Positions 17,804 to 27,909 are shown, counted from the first letter of the stretch. The stretch is 64,000 nucleotides of DNA from Nocardia anocheti (GCF_029675105.1 NZ_JAQQFV010000005.1:1-64000); one strand, 5' to 3'. A program made the numbers and translations. The notes: generated by a model not told the origin, from the letters alone.

Positions 17804-18988
17804 ATGCGGATCCTGCACACCTCCGACTGGCACATCGGGCGCACCTTTCACGGTGTCGACCTGCTGGCCGATCAGGCGCGCGTGCTGGCGGCCGTCGCCG
17901 ACCTCGTCGCCGCCGAAGCGGTCGATGTCGTGGTGGTGCCGGGCGACATCTACGACCGCTCCATCCCCAGCGCCGACGCCATCTCCGTCTGCAACCGTGG
18001 TTTCGAGGCGATCCGGGCCGCGGGCGCGACGATCATCGCCACCTCGGGCAACCACGACTCACCCGCGCGACTCGGCGCGGGCGCCAGTTTCGCCGCCGCC
18101 GGTGGACTACATCTGTGCACCAGGGTCGCCGACGCCGACCGTCCCGTGCTGCTCGCCGACACCCACGGCGAGGTGGCCTTCTACGGCATCCCGTACCTGG
18201 AACCGGAGATCACCCGCGTCGAACTCGGTGTCCCGCAAGCCCGTTCGCACGCGGAGATCCTGGCCGCCGCGATGGCCCGGATCAATGCCGACCGCGCCGC
18301 CCGGCCCGGGGTGCGATCGGTGGTGCTCGCGCACGCGTTCGTCGTCGGTGGCGAGGCGACCGGCTCGGAGCGGTCCATCTCGGTGGGTGGGGTGGAAACC
18401 GTGCCCATGTCGGCCTTCGACGGCGTCGACTATGTGGCGCTGGGCCATCTGCACTCACCGCAGACGCTCGCGGAATCGGTGCGCTACAGCGGTTCTCCGC
18501 TGCCGTACTCGTTCGGCGAGAACTCCCATCGCAAGGCGGTCTGGATCGTCGACCTCGACGCGCGCGGCCTGGCGGACGTGCGCAGGCACGATCTCCCGCT
18601 GGTGCGTGGCCTGAGCAAGCTCACCGGCACCCTCGACGCGCTGCTCACCGCGGCCGAATTCGCCGCCGCCGAGGACCATTACGTGTCGGCGACACTCACC
18701 GACAGCAAGCGGCCGGTCGACCCCATGCGTCAATTACGCGAGCGGTTCCCACACGCGGTGCACGTGGAATGGGAACGCCCCGAGGGCAATCCGGAGCTGC
18801 GCTACCGCGAGCGCGTGCACGGGCGCCGCGATACCGAGGTGGCGGCGAGTTTCCTGACTGATGTTCGAGGTACGCCGAGCGAGGGGGAGATGGCATGGGT
18901 GGAGCGGGCACTGGCGGCCGCGGTCCGCGAGACCGAGTCGGTCCGGGTGGGCGGCGGCGACGACGGGCCCTCGGAGCTGACAGCGTGA
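17804..18988 (+). CDS. sbcD: SbcD, Mre11-type exonuclease subunit
   Basis: Nuclease subunit of SbcCD, which opens and trims hairpins and protein-blocked DNA ends with Mn2+. The 394-residue protein begins RILHTSDWHIGRTF (phosphoesterase motif I), then VVPGDIYDRSIP (II), ATSGNHDSPARL (III), VLAHAF and YVALGHLHSPQ (IV/V). ATG 17804 rather than an upstream GTG is chosen because of the leaderless promoter and because homologues start MRILHTSDWH. sbcC follows after 25 nt. Confidence 0.95.
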   Translation: MRILHTSDWHIGRTFHGVDLLADQARVLAAVADLVAAEAVDVVVVPGDIYDRSIPSADAISVCNRGFEAIRAAGATIIATSGNHDSPARLGAGASFAAAGGLHLCTRVADADRPVLLADTHGEVAFYGIPYLEPEITRVELGVPQARSHAEILAAAMARINADRAARPGVRSVVLAHAFVVGGEATGSERSISVGGVETVPMSAFDGVDYVALGHLHSPQTLAESVRYSGSPLPYSFGENSHRKAVWIVDLDARGLADVRRHDLPLVRGLSKLTGTLDALLTAAEFAAAEDHYVSATLTDSKRPVDPMRQLRERFPHAVHVEWERPEGNPELRYRERVHGRRDTEVAASFLTDVRGTPSEGEMAWVERALAAAVRETESVRVGGGDDGPSELTA

Positions 18989-19013
18989 GCGTCGACCCGT
19001 TCGGTGGTGCCGC

Positions 19014-22000
19014 ATGAGGCTGCACCGGCTCGAACTCACCGCGTTCGGCCCGTTCGCCGAGACCACCGTGGTCGATTTCGACGCGCTCGGCGCCGACGGG
19101 CTCTTCCTGCTGCACGGGCACACCGGCGCGGGCAAGACCACCGTCCTCGACGCCATCGCCTTCGCCCTCTACGGGCGTGTCCCTGGTGCGCGCGGCGAGA
19201 GCAAACGCCTGCATTCCGACCATGCCGACGCCCAGACCCCGCCGCGCGTGAGCCTGGAGGCCACCCTCGGCTCCCGACGCCTGCGGCTCATCCGGACCCC
19301 CGAGTTCGAGCGCCCCAAGCTGCGTGGCACCGGCACCAGGATCGAACCGGCCAAGGCCACGCTGACCTGGCTCGACGGCAGCGGCGAGAACCTCTCGCGG
19401 ATCACCGACATCGGCGACGAGGTGCTGCGCCTGCTCGGGATGAGCGCCGATCAGTTCTTCCAGGTCGTCCTGCTGCCCCAGGGCGATTTCGCGCGTTTCC
19501 TGCGCGCCGAGAACGAGGACCGCGAGAAGCTGCTCGAAAAGCTCTTCGACACCCAGCGTTTCGGCACCGCCGAGCACTGGCTGGCCGAGCGCCGCCGCGC
19601 CGCCGGTGCCGCGCTCGAGACGCACCGTCAGGGGATCGACCGCCTGATCACGATGGTCGGCATGGCCGGTGGCTACCAGGGGTCGGAATCGGTCGAAGTG
19701 CGCGATGCTGTGGTCTGGTCGCAGGAACTCCTGGCGACCGCGCGGGCCGAACTCGCCGACGCGACCACCGCCACCGACCTGCGCCGGAAGGAATCCGCCG
19801 AGGCCCGCACCGAAGCCGAGGAACAGCGCCGCCTGACCGACCTGCGTACCCGCCGATCCGCCGCCGAGGCCGAGCTGGCCGCCTACACCGCCGACGCCCC
19901 CCGCCGCGCGGCCCGGCAACACGAACTCGACCAGGCCCGTCGCGCCGAGCCCGTCGTCCACGCCATCGACGAGGCCCGCTCCACGGTCCGCACCCTCCGC
20001 CGCGCCGAATCCGCCACCCACACCGCCGCCACCACCCTCGCCGACCGCATCACCGCCCCCGAGGCCGCCGACATCAACGGCGTCGACCTGCTGACCGTCG
20101 TCCCTGAACTGACGGACGCACCAGGCGGAGTCGAGCGGTCCGGGCAGCCCGGCGCGCCGGGCGATGTCGTGGGTGATCTCGATGCCGCGATCAGTGTGTG
20201 GAACGGGCTGCTCGGTGTGCTCGCCGAGGTGCGAGGCGATGCGACTACCGCCGAGCAGTTGACCGCCGACGTGGCGGCGCACGAGCGGGAGGCCGCGCGG
20301 CTCGGCAGGCGGGCCGAGGAGTTGGCGAAGCGGCGCGGTGAACTGCCGGTCGCGCTGGCGTCGGCACAGGAGCAGTTGCGGGAGGCCACGGATGCGGCGG
20401 CCGCACTGCCCGGAATCCGCAACGAGCTGGCCAAATGGCAGGATTCGGCGGCCGCGGCGGTCGAGCTCGCCCGGCAGCGACCGGCGCTGGACCGGGCACA
20501 GGGGGAACTCGACATCGCGCGGCGCGCGCACCTCGATGCCCGCGAACGAGTGCTCGACCTGCGCGCCCGGCGGCTGGCCGGAATGGCCGCCGAACTCGCG
20601 GGAGCGCTCGCTCCTGGCGCGCCCTGCACGGTCTGCGGTTCGGCCGAGCACCCCGAACTCGCCCAGCCCACCGACGACGCGGTGTCCAAGGACGCCGAGG
20701 ACGCGGCGGCCGCCGCCGAACAGTCGGCGGAGGCGGCCCGCGACCGCATCGCCGAACGAATCGGTGGCATCGAACGCGAGATCGAGGCGCTGACCGCCCG
20801 CGGCGGCGACACCGACCCCGTCGCCCTGGCCGACGCCGTGCGCGCCGCCACCCACCGCTTCGACGACACCGCCGACACCGCCGAACGCGTCCCGACCCTC
20901 ACCGCCCGCGTGGACACCCTGCGCGCCGAGGAGACCCGCCTCAACGACGAGTCCCGCGATATCGACGCCCGCCTCGGCACCACCACCGCCACCATCACCG
21001 CCACCCGCACCCGCCTCGACGAACTCACCCAGCGCCTCCGCACCGCCGCGGGCGCCGACCACACCCTCGAAGCCCGCGTCACCCGCCTCGAATCCCTCGT
21101 CACCGCCGCCACCACCCTGCGCACCGCCCGCACCGACGAATCCACCGCCCGCGCCGCCGTCCGCCGCATCGCCACCCGCGTCGAAACCCTCGCCCGCGCA
21201 GCGGGTTTCATCCCCGAAGGTCTCGAGGAGCAACCGGCACCGTCGGCCGAGAGCGATACCGCGAACAGCCCGGCCAACGCCTCCGCGGGCGGTGCCAACG
21301 CCACCGAGGGTGGCACCACGTCCGTCGAGCCGGTGCGGTCGGAGTCGGCACCGGCCACCGAGGGCGCGATCCTCGACCCGTCCGAGAACGCGGCGTCGGC
21401 AACCACGCCAGCGCGGGCCGATCGCGCCGACGACAACGGAGCCGCGGCGTCTGCGAAACCCGTGCGCGCGGCGGTAACCGAGCCCGAATCACCCAGTCTG
21501 TTCGACCTTTTCGACGAGGACCCCGCCGAGGAAGCACCCACGGAATCGGACCCGCCCGCACCCCGCGACGACATCGCCCTCCTCACCGCCTACGCCCAGC
21601 TCGTCACCGCCGTCGCGCGCACCGCTCGGCAGCAGGCCGAGATCGATGCCGAGCTCACCGCCGCCGATCGGGCGCGGGCGCATGCCGAGGCCGTGCTCGC
21701 GGAACCGCAGATCAGGGCGGTGGCCGAGCAGGTGCCGGGTGACCTGGCCGAACTGGAACAGCGTTTCGCGCAGGCGCAGAGTGCGTTGAACGCGGCGGTG
21801 GCGGTGCAGTCGGCGGCGGCCGAGCGGGTGGCCCAGCTCGAGCAGTTGGGTACCCAGCTGTGGGGTGAGGTCGAGCGGATCGCGCCGGAGCAGCGGGCCT
21901 TCGATGAACTGGCCGGGCTGGCCGACGTGGTCGCGGGGCGGGGTGAGAACAGTCGTCGGATGTCGTTGCGGTCGTATGTGCTCGCCGCGCGCCTGGAGGA

Positions 22001-22448
22001 GGTCGCGGTCGCGGGCTCGTTGCGCCTGCGCCGGATGTCGGGCGGCCGCTATGAATTCGTGCACTCGGACAAGGCGGGCCCGCGCGGTCGTCGCGGTGGC
22101 CTCGGCCTCGACGTCCGCGACGACTACACCGGCGCCGTGCGCTCCGCCAAAACCCTGTCCGGCGGCGAAACCTTCATGGCCTCCCTCGCCCTCGCCCTCG
22201 GCCTGGCCGACGTGGTCGCCGCCGAATCCGGCGGCGTCGTCCTGGACACCCTGTTCATCGACGAGGGTTTCGGCAGCCTCGACGCCGATACCCTCGACGC
22301 GGTCATGGGCGTCCTGGACGAACTCCGCGCGGGCGGCCGCGTGGTCGGCGTGGTGAGCCACGTGGACGAAATGCGCCAACGCATCCCCAGCCGCCTCCAC
22401 GTCCTGCGCGGCCGCACCGGCTCCCGCCTGGAAGCCACCGTCGCCTGA
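19014..22448 (+). CDS. sbcC: SbcC, Rad50-type ATPase subunit
   Basis: SMC-like ATPase partner of SbcD, 1144 residues. The N-terminal ABC half has Walker A HTGAGKTTVLDAI near 35-47 and the Q-loop at LLPQGDFARFLRAENEDREK. Long coiled coils flank a zinc-hook motif CTVCG near residue 537. The C-terminal half has the signature TLSGGETFMASLALALGLAD and Walker B LFIDEGFGSLD. A low-complexity acidic segment at about 732-855, including SLFDLFDEDPAE, interrupts the second coiled-coil arm and is unusual for the family. Confidence 0.94.
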   Translation: MRLHRLELTAFGPFAETTVVDFDALGADGLFLLHGHTGAGKTTVLDAIAFALYGRVPGARGESKRLHSDHADAQTPPRVSLEATLGSRRLRLIRTPEFERPKLRGTGTRIEPAKATLTWLDGSGENLSRITDIGDEVLRLLGMSADQFFQVVLLPQGDFARFLRAENEDREKLLEKLFDTQRFGTAEHWLAERRRAAGAALETHRQGIDRLITMVGMAGGYQGSESVEVRDAVVWSQELLATARAELADATTATDLRRKESAEARTEAEEQRRLTDLRTRRSAAEAELAAYTADAPRRAARQHELDQARRAEPVVHAIDEARSTVRTLRRAESATHTAATTLADRITAPEAADINGVDLLTVVPELTDAPGGVERSGQPGAPGDVVGDLDAAISVWNGLLGVLAEVRGDATTAEQLTADVAAHEREAARLGRRAEELAKRRGELPVALASAQEQLREATDAAAALPGIRNELAKWQDSAAAAVELARQRPALDRAQGELDIARRAHLDARERVLDLRARRLAGMAAELAGALAPGAPCTVCGSAEHPELAQPTDDAVSKDAEDAAAAAEQSAEAARDRIAERIGGIEREIEALTARGGDTDPVALADAVRAATHRFDDTADTAERVPTLTARVDTLRAEETRLNDESRDIDARLGTTTATITATRTRLDELTQRLRTAAGADHTLEARVTRLESLVTAATTLRTARTDESTARAAVRRIATRVETLARAAGFIPEGLEEQPAPSAESDTANSPANASAGGANATEGGTTSVEPVRSESAPATEGAILDPSENAASATTPARADRADDNGAAASAKPVRAAVTEPESPSLFDLFDEDPAEEAPTESDPPAPRDDIALLTAYAQLVTAVARTARQQAEIDAELTAADRARAHAEAVLAEPQIRAVAEQVPGDLAELEQRFAQAQSALNAAVAVQSAAAERVAQLEQLGTQLWGEVERIAPEQRAFDELAGLADVVAGRGENSRRMSLRSYVLAARLEEVAVAGSLRLRRMSGGRYEFVHSDKAGPRGRRGGLGLDVRDDYTGAVRSAKTLSGGETFMASLALALGLADVVAAESGGVVLDTLFIDEGFGSLDADTLDAVMGVLDELRAGGRVVGVVSHVDEMRQRIPSRLHVLRGRTGSRLEATVA

Positions 22449-22491
22449 CCCCAAGTACACCGGCCTGATCCCAGACCGGCCGCGGACCTGG

Positions 22492-23112
22492 CTAGGCCGC
22501 CACGGGCTCCGGTCGTGGCATCGGCGTGAACCCCGGCAACCACCGGTCCACGAACGGGATCATCAGCTGGATCAGCGGGCCGATGCCAAAGGCGTAGACC
22601 AGGGTGGCGATCCCGACGGTGCCGCCGAGGAACCAGCCGGTGGTCAGGACCGTGGCCTCGATCCCGGTGCGCACCGACCAGACCGGCCACCCGGTCCGCG
22701 CGACCAGTCCAGTCATCAGTCCATCGCGCGGGCCGGGACCCATTCCGGCGCCGATGTAGAGCACGGTCGCCGCCGCGTTGACGACCACCGCCAGCACCAT
22801 GGCCACCCCCTGCCACCACAGCTGACGCACCTCGGGGATCAGCCACAGCCCCACGTCGACGGCGATCGCGATCACCACCACATTGCTCACGGTCCCCAGC
22901 CCCGGCCGCTGCCGCAGCGGAATCCAGGCCAGCAGCACCGCGATCCCGGTCAGCGCGGTGACCACGCCGAAACTCAACGGCACGTGCGTGGCGACGCCCT
23001 GATGGAAGACATCCCACGGATCGAGTCCGAGCCCGGCCCGGATCATCACCGCCATCGACGTCCCGTACAACCACAGCCCGGCATACAGGGCGACCAGACG
23101 ACGAGTGAGCAT
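22492..23112 (-). CDS. YczE/YitT-like multi-pass membrane protein
   Basis: A 206-residue integral membrane protein with about five or six hydrophobic segments. The conserved AGLGLDPWDVFHQG near residue 28 and GAGMGPGPRDGLMTGL near 125 place it with the YczE/YyaS/YitT group. In some Firmicutes YczE is linked to lipopeptide production; the molecular role is unknown. Convergent with sbcC and same strand as, but 77 nt from, the ogt operon. Gly-Pro-rich loops between helices suggest a duplicated half-structure. Confidence 0.75.
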   Translation of the reverse strand: MLTRRLVALYAGLWLYGTSMAVMIRAGLGLDPWDVFHQGVATHVPLSFGVVTALTGIAVLLAWIPLRQRPGLGTVSNVVVIAIAVDVGLWLIPEVRQLWWQGVAMVLAVVVNAAATVLYIGAGMGPGPRDGLMTGLVARTGWPVWSVRTGIEATVLTTGWFLGGTVGIATLVYAFGIGPLIQLMIPFVDRWLPGFTPMPRPEPVAA

Positions 23113-23189
23113 GCCTCACAGCATCCGACGCCAACTGGACCTTCGGGAAGAGCCACTCATCGAATACTGGCCTGATCCACGAGGACCGC

Positions 23190-23702
23190 TCACCGCTCGT
23201 GCGCGAGCAACCACCGCTTCGCCTCGAGCCCCCACCGGAATCCACCGAGCTGCCCACCGATGCGCAGCACGCGATGGCACGGCACGAACAGCGCCGCCGC
23301 ATTGCGCGCGCAGGCATTGGCCGCCGCCCGCGTGGCCGCCGGACGACCGGCCAGCCCGGCGAACTCGGTATAGGTCACCGGCTCCCCGGCGGGCACCTTG
23401 CGCAGGACGTCCCACGCGTGGGTGAGGAATTCTCCCGAGTGCTGGCGCACGGGGATCGGGTCGATCGCGGTGAGGTCACCGGCGTGGTACGCGAGCACGG
23501 CCTCGGTCACCGCGCCGAGCGAATCCCGCTGCCGCAGTTCGGTGGGCCGCAGGCTCGCGTGGACGACGGCGGTGAGTTCGCCGGGATCGCCGGTCCAGCC
23601 AGCGGCCAACACGGCCCCGTCCGCGTCGACGATCGCGGTGAACGGGCCGATCGGCGTCGCGACGGTGGCGACATCGGCGGAACGAGTGGGTGTGGTGGTC
23701 AT
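23190..23702 (-). CDS. ogt: Methylated-DNA--protein-cysteine methyltransferase
   Basis: Suicide DNA-repair protein that moves the methyl group from O6-methylguanine to its own Cys. The 170-residue protein has VPAGEPVTYTEFAGLAGRP (helix-turn-helix), AANACARNAAALFVPCHRVL with acceptor Cys in PCHRV, and GGFRWGLEAKRWLL. Its ATG overlaps the stop of the upstream ada-alkA gene (ATGA), so the two are translationally coupled. The same alkA-ogt order occurs in M. tuberculosis. Confidence 0.95.
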   Translation of the reverse strand: MTTTPTRSADVATVATPIGPFTAIVDADGAVLAAGWTGDPGELTAVVHASLRPTELRQRDSLGAVTEAVLAYHAGDLTAIDPIPVRQHSGEFLTHAWDVLRKVPAGEPVTYTEFAGLAGRPAATRAAANACARNAAALFVPCHRVLRIGGQLGGFRWGLEAKRWLLAHER

Positions 23703-25186
23703 GAGACTTCGCTTTCGATCGCGGGGAGGGCGGGGATGACGCCGCGCTCGACGAGCGCCGTCTTCCACAGATGCATGGACAGGTACGAGCGCCACGGCGC
23801 CCAACGGGTGGTGTGGTCGAGGTCGACTCCGGCCAGTAGCGCGCCTTGGCGCACCACGAGATCGGTGTCGAGCAGGATGTCGGGATCGGCGAGCAGCCGC
23901 ATGGTGACGTAGTCGGCCGTCCACGGGCCGATCCCGGCCAGGGTGAGCAGGTCGCGGCGCAGGTCGGTGGCGGTGCGCCCGGCGTGCAGGGCCAGTTCGC
24001 CGTCGGCGATGGCCCGGGCCGCGGCGACGATCGCGGCGACCCGGCGCGCGGGTCCGGTGAGCACCTCGGCGCCGTGCTCGGCGATCGTCTCGGGGGTGGG
24101 GAACAGGCGCGGTGCCGGTCCGTCGATCCGCTCGCCGAGCGCGTCGACGAGCCGGGCGGTGTGGGTGGCCGCGGCGCGCACCGAGATCTGCTGACCGATC
24201 ATGGTGCGCAGCAACAACTCCGGACCGTCCGGACAGCCGGGTACCCGGATGCCCGGCGACCAGCCGGGATGCCCGGCCCCGAGCGCCTCGTCGATCCCCA
24301 GCGGGTCCGCGTCGAGGTCGAGCAGATGCCGCACCCGCGCCACCGTCGGCGCCAGATCGCGCATATCGCGCAGCGCGAGTTCGGCGCGCACATGGCCGGG
24401 CCGCAGCGACAGCCGCACCGTCGCGTACCCGTGGGGGGTGCGCAGACTGCGCGTGTAGACGCCCTCGTCGAACAGTTCCATCCCCGGCACGGTGTGCGCG
24501 GACAGGAACCAGGTGAGCCAGGCGGTGTCGAGCGGCTCCCGATACGGCAGACGCAGGGTCAGCAGGCCGGGCACGGCCGGGGCGACGACATCGTTGCGTG
24601 GGGAGGCGCGCAGTTCGGCGCGCATCGTCGTCGGGCTGACGGCGAACACCTCGCGCACGGTGTCGTTGAACTGGCGGATGCTGGCGAACCCGGCCGCGAA
24701 CGCGATATCCGACATCGGCATCTCGGTGGTCTGGATGAGCAGTCGCGCGGTGTGCGCGCGGTGCGCCCTGGCCAGCGCGAGCGGTCCGGCGCCGAGTTCG
24801 GTGGTGAGTACCCTGGTCAGCTGACGCTGCGAGTACCCCAGCGTCGCGGCCAGGCCGGGCACCCCGCCGCGTTCGACCACCCCGTCCCCGATCAGCCGCA
24901 TGGCGCGCGCGGCGAGATCGGCGCGGACATTCCACAGCGGAGAGCCGGGCGCGGCGTCGGGCAGGCACCGGCGGCAGGCCCGGTAACCGGCCTGCTGGGC
25001 GGCCGCCGCGGTGGGTAAGAAGGAGACATTGGCCCGTTTGGGCGTGATCGCCGGGCACGAGGGCCTGCAGTAGATGCCGGTCGTGCGCACCGCGGTGAAG
25101 AACTGCCCGTCGAAGCGGGAGTCTCTGGTCGACACCGCGCGGTAGCAGCGTTCGAAGTCCAATGCCGTGATCGTCACGGGTTCCAC
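23699..25186 (-). CDS. alkA: Ada-AlkA fusion: methylation sensor/activator plus 3-methyladenine glycosylase
   Basis: A 495-residue fusion. Residues 1-80 form the Ada zinc domain with Cys40, Cys44, Cys71 and Cys74; Cys40 would take methyl groups from DNA phosphotriesters. Residues about 85-195 are an AraC-type DNA-binding domain (LGYSQRQLTRVL, SDIAFAAGFASIRQFN). Residues about 205-490 are an AlkA glycosylase with the helix-hairpin-helix LAGIGPWTADYVTMR and catalytic Asp in ILLDTDL. It should sense methylation, activate its own operon and excise alkylated bases. The start is GTG 25186; an internal GTG three codons later is possible. Confidence 0.95.
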   Translation of the reverse strand: MEPVTITALDFERCYRAVSTRDSRFDGQFFTAVRTTGIYCRPSCPAITPKRANVSFLPTAAAAQQAGYRACRRCLPDAAPGSPLWNVRADLAARAMRLIGDGVVERGGVPGLAATLGYSQRQLTRVLTTELGAGPLALARAHRAHTARLLIQTTEMPMSDIAFAAGFASIRQFNDTVREVFAVSPTTMRAELRASPRNDVVAPAVPGLLTLRLPYREPLDTAWLTWFLSAHTVPGMELFDEGVYTRSLRTPHGYATVRLSLRPGHVRAELALRDMRDLAPTVARVRHLLDLDADPLGIDEALGAGHPGWSPGIRVPGCPDGPELLLRTMIGQQISVRAAATHTARLVDALGERIDGPAPRLFPTPETIAEHGAEVLTGPARRVAAIVAAARAIADGELALHAGRTATDLRRDLLTLAGIGPWTADYVTMRLLADPDILLDTDLVVRQGALLAGVDLDHTTRWAPWRSYLSMHLWKTALVERGVIPALPAIESEVS

Positions 25187-25264
25187 AGTGTCAGCACGAC
25201 GGCGCCGACGCTAGCGGAAATCGGCCACATACCCCCGACGGGGCGCGGGCCGGTGCGGGGCCGG

Positions 25265-25513
25265 TCAGCAGCAGCGATTGGTGGGGTTGCGGTCGGCTTC
25301 GGCGTAGCGTTCGCGCCAGTAGTCCCGTTCCGAGGCGATCGGCTCGCCCGGATGGGTGCGCGCGCGGTGTTCGACATACCGGCGGTAGTCCTGGCCGCCG
25401 TTGATCGCGCTGTACCACCAGGCGACCCCGCGTGCCGCCGACCGCGTCCACGCCCACCCGGCGCCGACCACCGATCCCAGGGACCGGCGGGCGGCGCCAC
25501 GGGCGGCGCTCAC
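25265..25513 (-). CDS. ybdD: YbdD/YjiX-family small protein
   Basis: An 82-residue partner of CstA-type transporters. It shows the family features AWWYSAINGGQDYRRYVEH, HPGEPIASERDYWRERY and the C-terminal NRCC. In E. coli the analogous small proteins are needed for pyruvate uptake by CstA and BtsT. The GTG start overlaps the cstA stop (GTGA), so production is coupled to the transporter. The N-terminal 30 residues are basic and less conserved. Confidence 0.88.
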   Translation of the reverse strand: MSAARGAARRSLGSVVGAGWAWTRSAARGVAWWYSAINGGQDYRRYVEHRARTHPGEPIASERDYWRERYAEADRNPTNRCC

Positions 25514-27765
25514 GACACGTGCGCCGATCCGGGCGCGCTCACCTTGCCCTCGGCGATGAGCACATCCCACTCCTTCTGCACGTCCTTCTCCGCCGCCGTG
25601 GCCAGGAAGCCACTGGGCGAGAAGATCTTCGAGGGCTGCTCCTCGGACTCGGTGCTCGACACCGTGCCCGAACGGATCGCCTTGAGACACACGTACGCGC
25701 CGACCACGGTCACGATCAACACCAGCACCGCGAACACGATCGAGAGCGTGCCCTGGATGAAGGTGTTGCGAATGGCTGTCTCGACCTGCTCGGGCGTCTT
25801 GGCCGTCAGACAGCCCTTGCCCGCGTCCTTGGCCGCCTGGCACAGGCTGTGCTGCTTCCAGTAGCCGAGCTTGGGATCGTCGGAGAAGATCTTCTGCCAG
25901 GACGCGGTCATGGTGACGATGAGGTCCCAGACCAGCGGCACGCCCGGAATCCACGCCCACTTCCACTGCCCGCGTTTGACGATGATGGTGAGCACCACCG
26001 TCAGCGCGATCGCGGCGAGCAACTGGTTGGCGATGCCGAACAGCGGGAACAGTGCGTTGATGCCACCGAAGGGATCGTTGACGCCCATCAGCAGCACGCT
26101 GCCCCAGCCCGCCACCACCAGCAGCGAGCACACCCACGCGCCGACCCGCCAGGACGGATCCTTGAACTTGCGGAAGCCACCGCCGAAATTGCCCAGCGCG
26201 TCCGACACCAGGAACCGTGCCACGCGGGTGCCCGCGTCGATGGTGGTGAGGATGAACAGCGCCTCGAACATGATCGCGAAGTGGTACCAGAACGCCTTCA
26301 TCGACTCGCCACCGAGGAACTGGTGGAACACCTCGGAGATGCCGACCGCCAATGTCGGGGCGCCACCGGTGCGCGAGATGACCGAGTTCTCGCCGACATC
26401 GGCGGCGGCGTCGGCGAACAGTTCCGGCGTGGCGGGCGGACCGCTCAGCCCCAGCGAATTGGTGTAGGCGGCGGCGGTTTCCGGGGTGTTGCCGGTGAGC
26501 CCGCCCGGCGCGTTCATGCCGAAGTACAGGTGCTGGTCGATGATCGAGGCGGTGATGATCGCCATCACCGCGACGAACGACTCCATCAGCATGCCGCCGT
26601 AGCCGATCATCCTGGCATTGGACTCCTTGGCCAGCAGCTTGGGCGTGGTGCCCGAGGAGACCAGCGCGTGGAAACCCGAGAGCGCGCCGCAGGCGATGGT
26701 GATGAACAGGAACGGGAACAGGCTGCCCGCGAACGCCGGACCCGTTCCGCTGTGCGCGAATTCCGAGACCGCGGGCGCCTTCAGCACCGGCATCGTGATC
26801 AGGATGCCCGCCGCCAGCAGCACGATCGTGCCGACCTTCATGAACGTCGACAGATAGTCGCGCGGCGCCAGCAGCAACCACACCGGCAGCACCGAGGCGA
26901 AGAAGCCGTAGGCGATCAGACACCAGGCGATGGTCGTGCGCGAGAGGGTGAACCAGTCGGTGCCCCACTCGGTTTCCGACACCATGCCACCGCCGACGAT
27001 GGCCGCCAGCAGCAGCACGATGCCGATCGCGGAGACCTCACCGACCTTGCCCGGCCGCAGATACCGCAGGTACACGCCCATGAACAGGGCGATCGGGATC
27101 GTCATCGCGATGGAGAACACGCCCCACGGGCTCTCACCCAACGCGTTGACCACCACCAGCGCGAGCACCGCGAGCAGGATGGTCATGATGGCCAGGATCG
27201 CCACGATCGCGGCCACACCACCGACCGTGCCGAGCTCGTCGCGCGCCATCTGCCCGAGGCTGCGCCCCCGGCGCCGGGTCGAGGCCCACAGCACCAGATA
27301 GTCCTGCACCGCGCCCGCGAAGACCACGCCGACGATGATCCAGATGGTGCCCGGCAGATAGCCCATCTGCGCGGCCAGCACCGGACCCACCAGCGGTCCG
27401 GCGCCCGCGATGGCGGCGAAGTGGTGCCCGTAGAGCACCCGCCGGTCCATCGGCATGAAATCCTTGCCGTTGTCGTAGATCTCGGCGGGCGTGGCCACGT
27501 CGTCACGCGGCTTGGTGATCTTCCATTCGATGAACCGCGCGTAGAAGCGGTAGGCGATGATGTAGGTACAGACCGCCGCGATCACGATCCACACCGCGTT
27601 CACCGACTCGCCGCGCACGAAGGCCACGACGGTCCAGGCGATGGCGCCGAGCACGGCGATCCCCGCGAACACGGCCTTCTTGGCCGGGGTGATCGGCGTG
27701 CGGTCGACGAGACCGACCGGAGGAAGATCCGGCTCGGTCCGCAGATACTCGATGGTCGTCGCCAT
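25510..27765 (-). CDS. cstA: CstA-family carbon-starvation/pyruvate transporter
   Basis: A large integral membrane protein of 751 residues with about 16-18 membrane segments. Family landmarks are GHHFAAIAGAGPLVGPVLAAQMGY, FAGAVQDYLVLWAS, FHALVSSGTTPKLL, TIDAGTRVARF and FGIANQLLAAIAL. CstA proteins take up pyruvate (earlier proposed: peptides) on carbon starvation. ATG 27765 has AGGAG eight nucleotides upstream. ybdD overlaps its end. The cytoplasmic tail after about residue 690 is charged and ends SAPGSAHVS. Confidence 0.93.
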   Translation of the reverse strand: MATTIEYLRTEPDLPPVGLVDRTPITPAKKAVFAGIAVLGAIAWTVVAFVRGESVNAVWIVIAAVCTYIIAYRFYARFIEWKITKPRDDVATPAEIYDNGKDFMPMDRRVLYGHHFAAIAGAGPLVGPVLAAQMGYLPGTIWIIVGVVFAGAVQDYLVLWASTRRRGRSLGQMARDELGTVGGVAAIVAILAIMTILLAVLALVVVNALGESPWGVFSIAMTIPIALFMGVYLRYLRPGKVGEVSAIGIVLLLAAIVGGGMVSETEWGTDWFTLSRTTIAWCLIAYGFFASVLPVWLLLAPRDYLSTFMKVGTIVLLAAGILITMPVLKAPAVSEFAHSGTGPAFAGSLFPFLFITIACGALSGFHALVSSGTTPKLLAKESNARMIGYGGMLMESFVAVMAIITASIIDQHLYFGMNAPGGLTGNTPETAAAYTNSLGLSGPPATPELFADAAADVGENSVISRTGGAPTLAVGISEVFHQFLGGESMKAFWYHFAIMFEALFILTTIDAGTRVARFLVSDALGNFGGGFRKFKDPSWRVGAWVCSLLVVAGWGSVLLMGVNDPFGGINALFPLFGIANQLLAAIALTVVLTIIVKRGQWKWAWIPGVPLVWDLIVTMTASWQKIFSDDPKLGYWKQHSLCQAAKDAGKGCLTAKTPEQVETAIRNTFIQGTLSIVFAVLVLIVTVVGAYVCLKAIRSGTVSSTESEEQPSKIFSPSGFLATAAEKDVQKEWDVLIAEGKVSAPGSAHVS

Positions 27766-27909
27766 GGACTCACTCCTGATCGAACGCGTAGAGCCTCGGG
27801 TGGAACATCGACAAGGTAGCGGATCGACTCTCCGGATCGAGCGGGATCTCCGCCCTCGCGGCCAAGATGAAATTTTGTTCAGGGTTATTGGAGCGCTGGC
27901 GCGCTCGAG

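Noticed and set aside
19860..21200. C-rich, repeat-like stretches inside sbcC that look like a tandem repeat
   Set aside because: They come from biased Ala/Thr/Arg/Asp codons in a coiled coil; no fixed repeat unit is present.
25432..27819. Plus-strand open frame of about 795 codons opposite cstA
   Set aside because: Composed of His/Arg/Asp low complexity, antisense to the well-conserved transporter.
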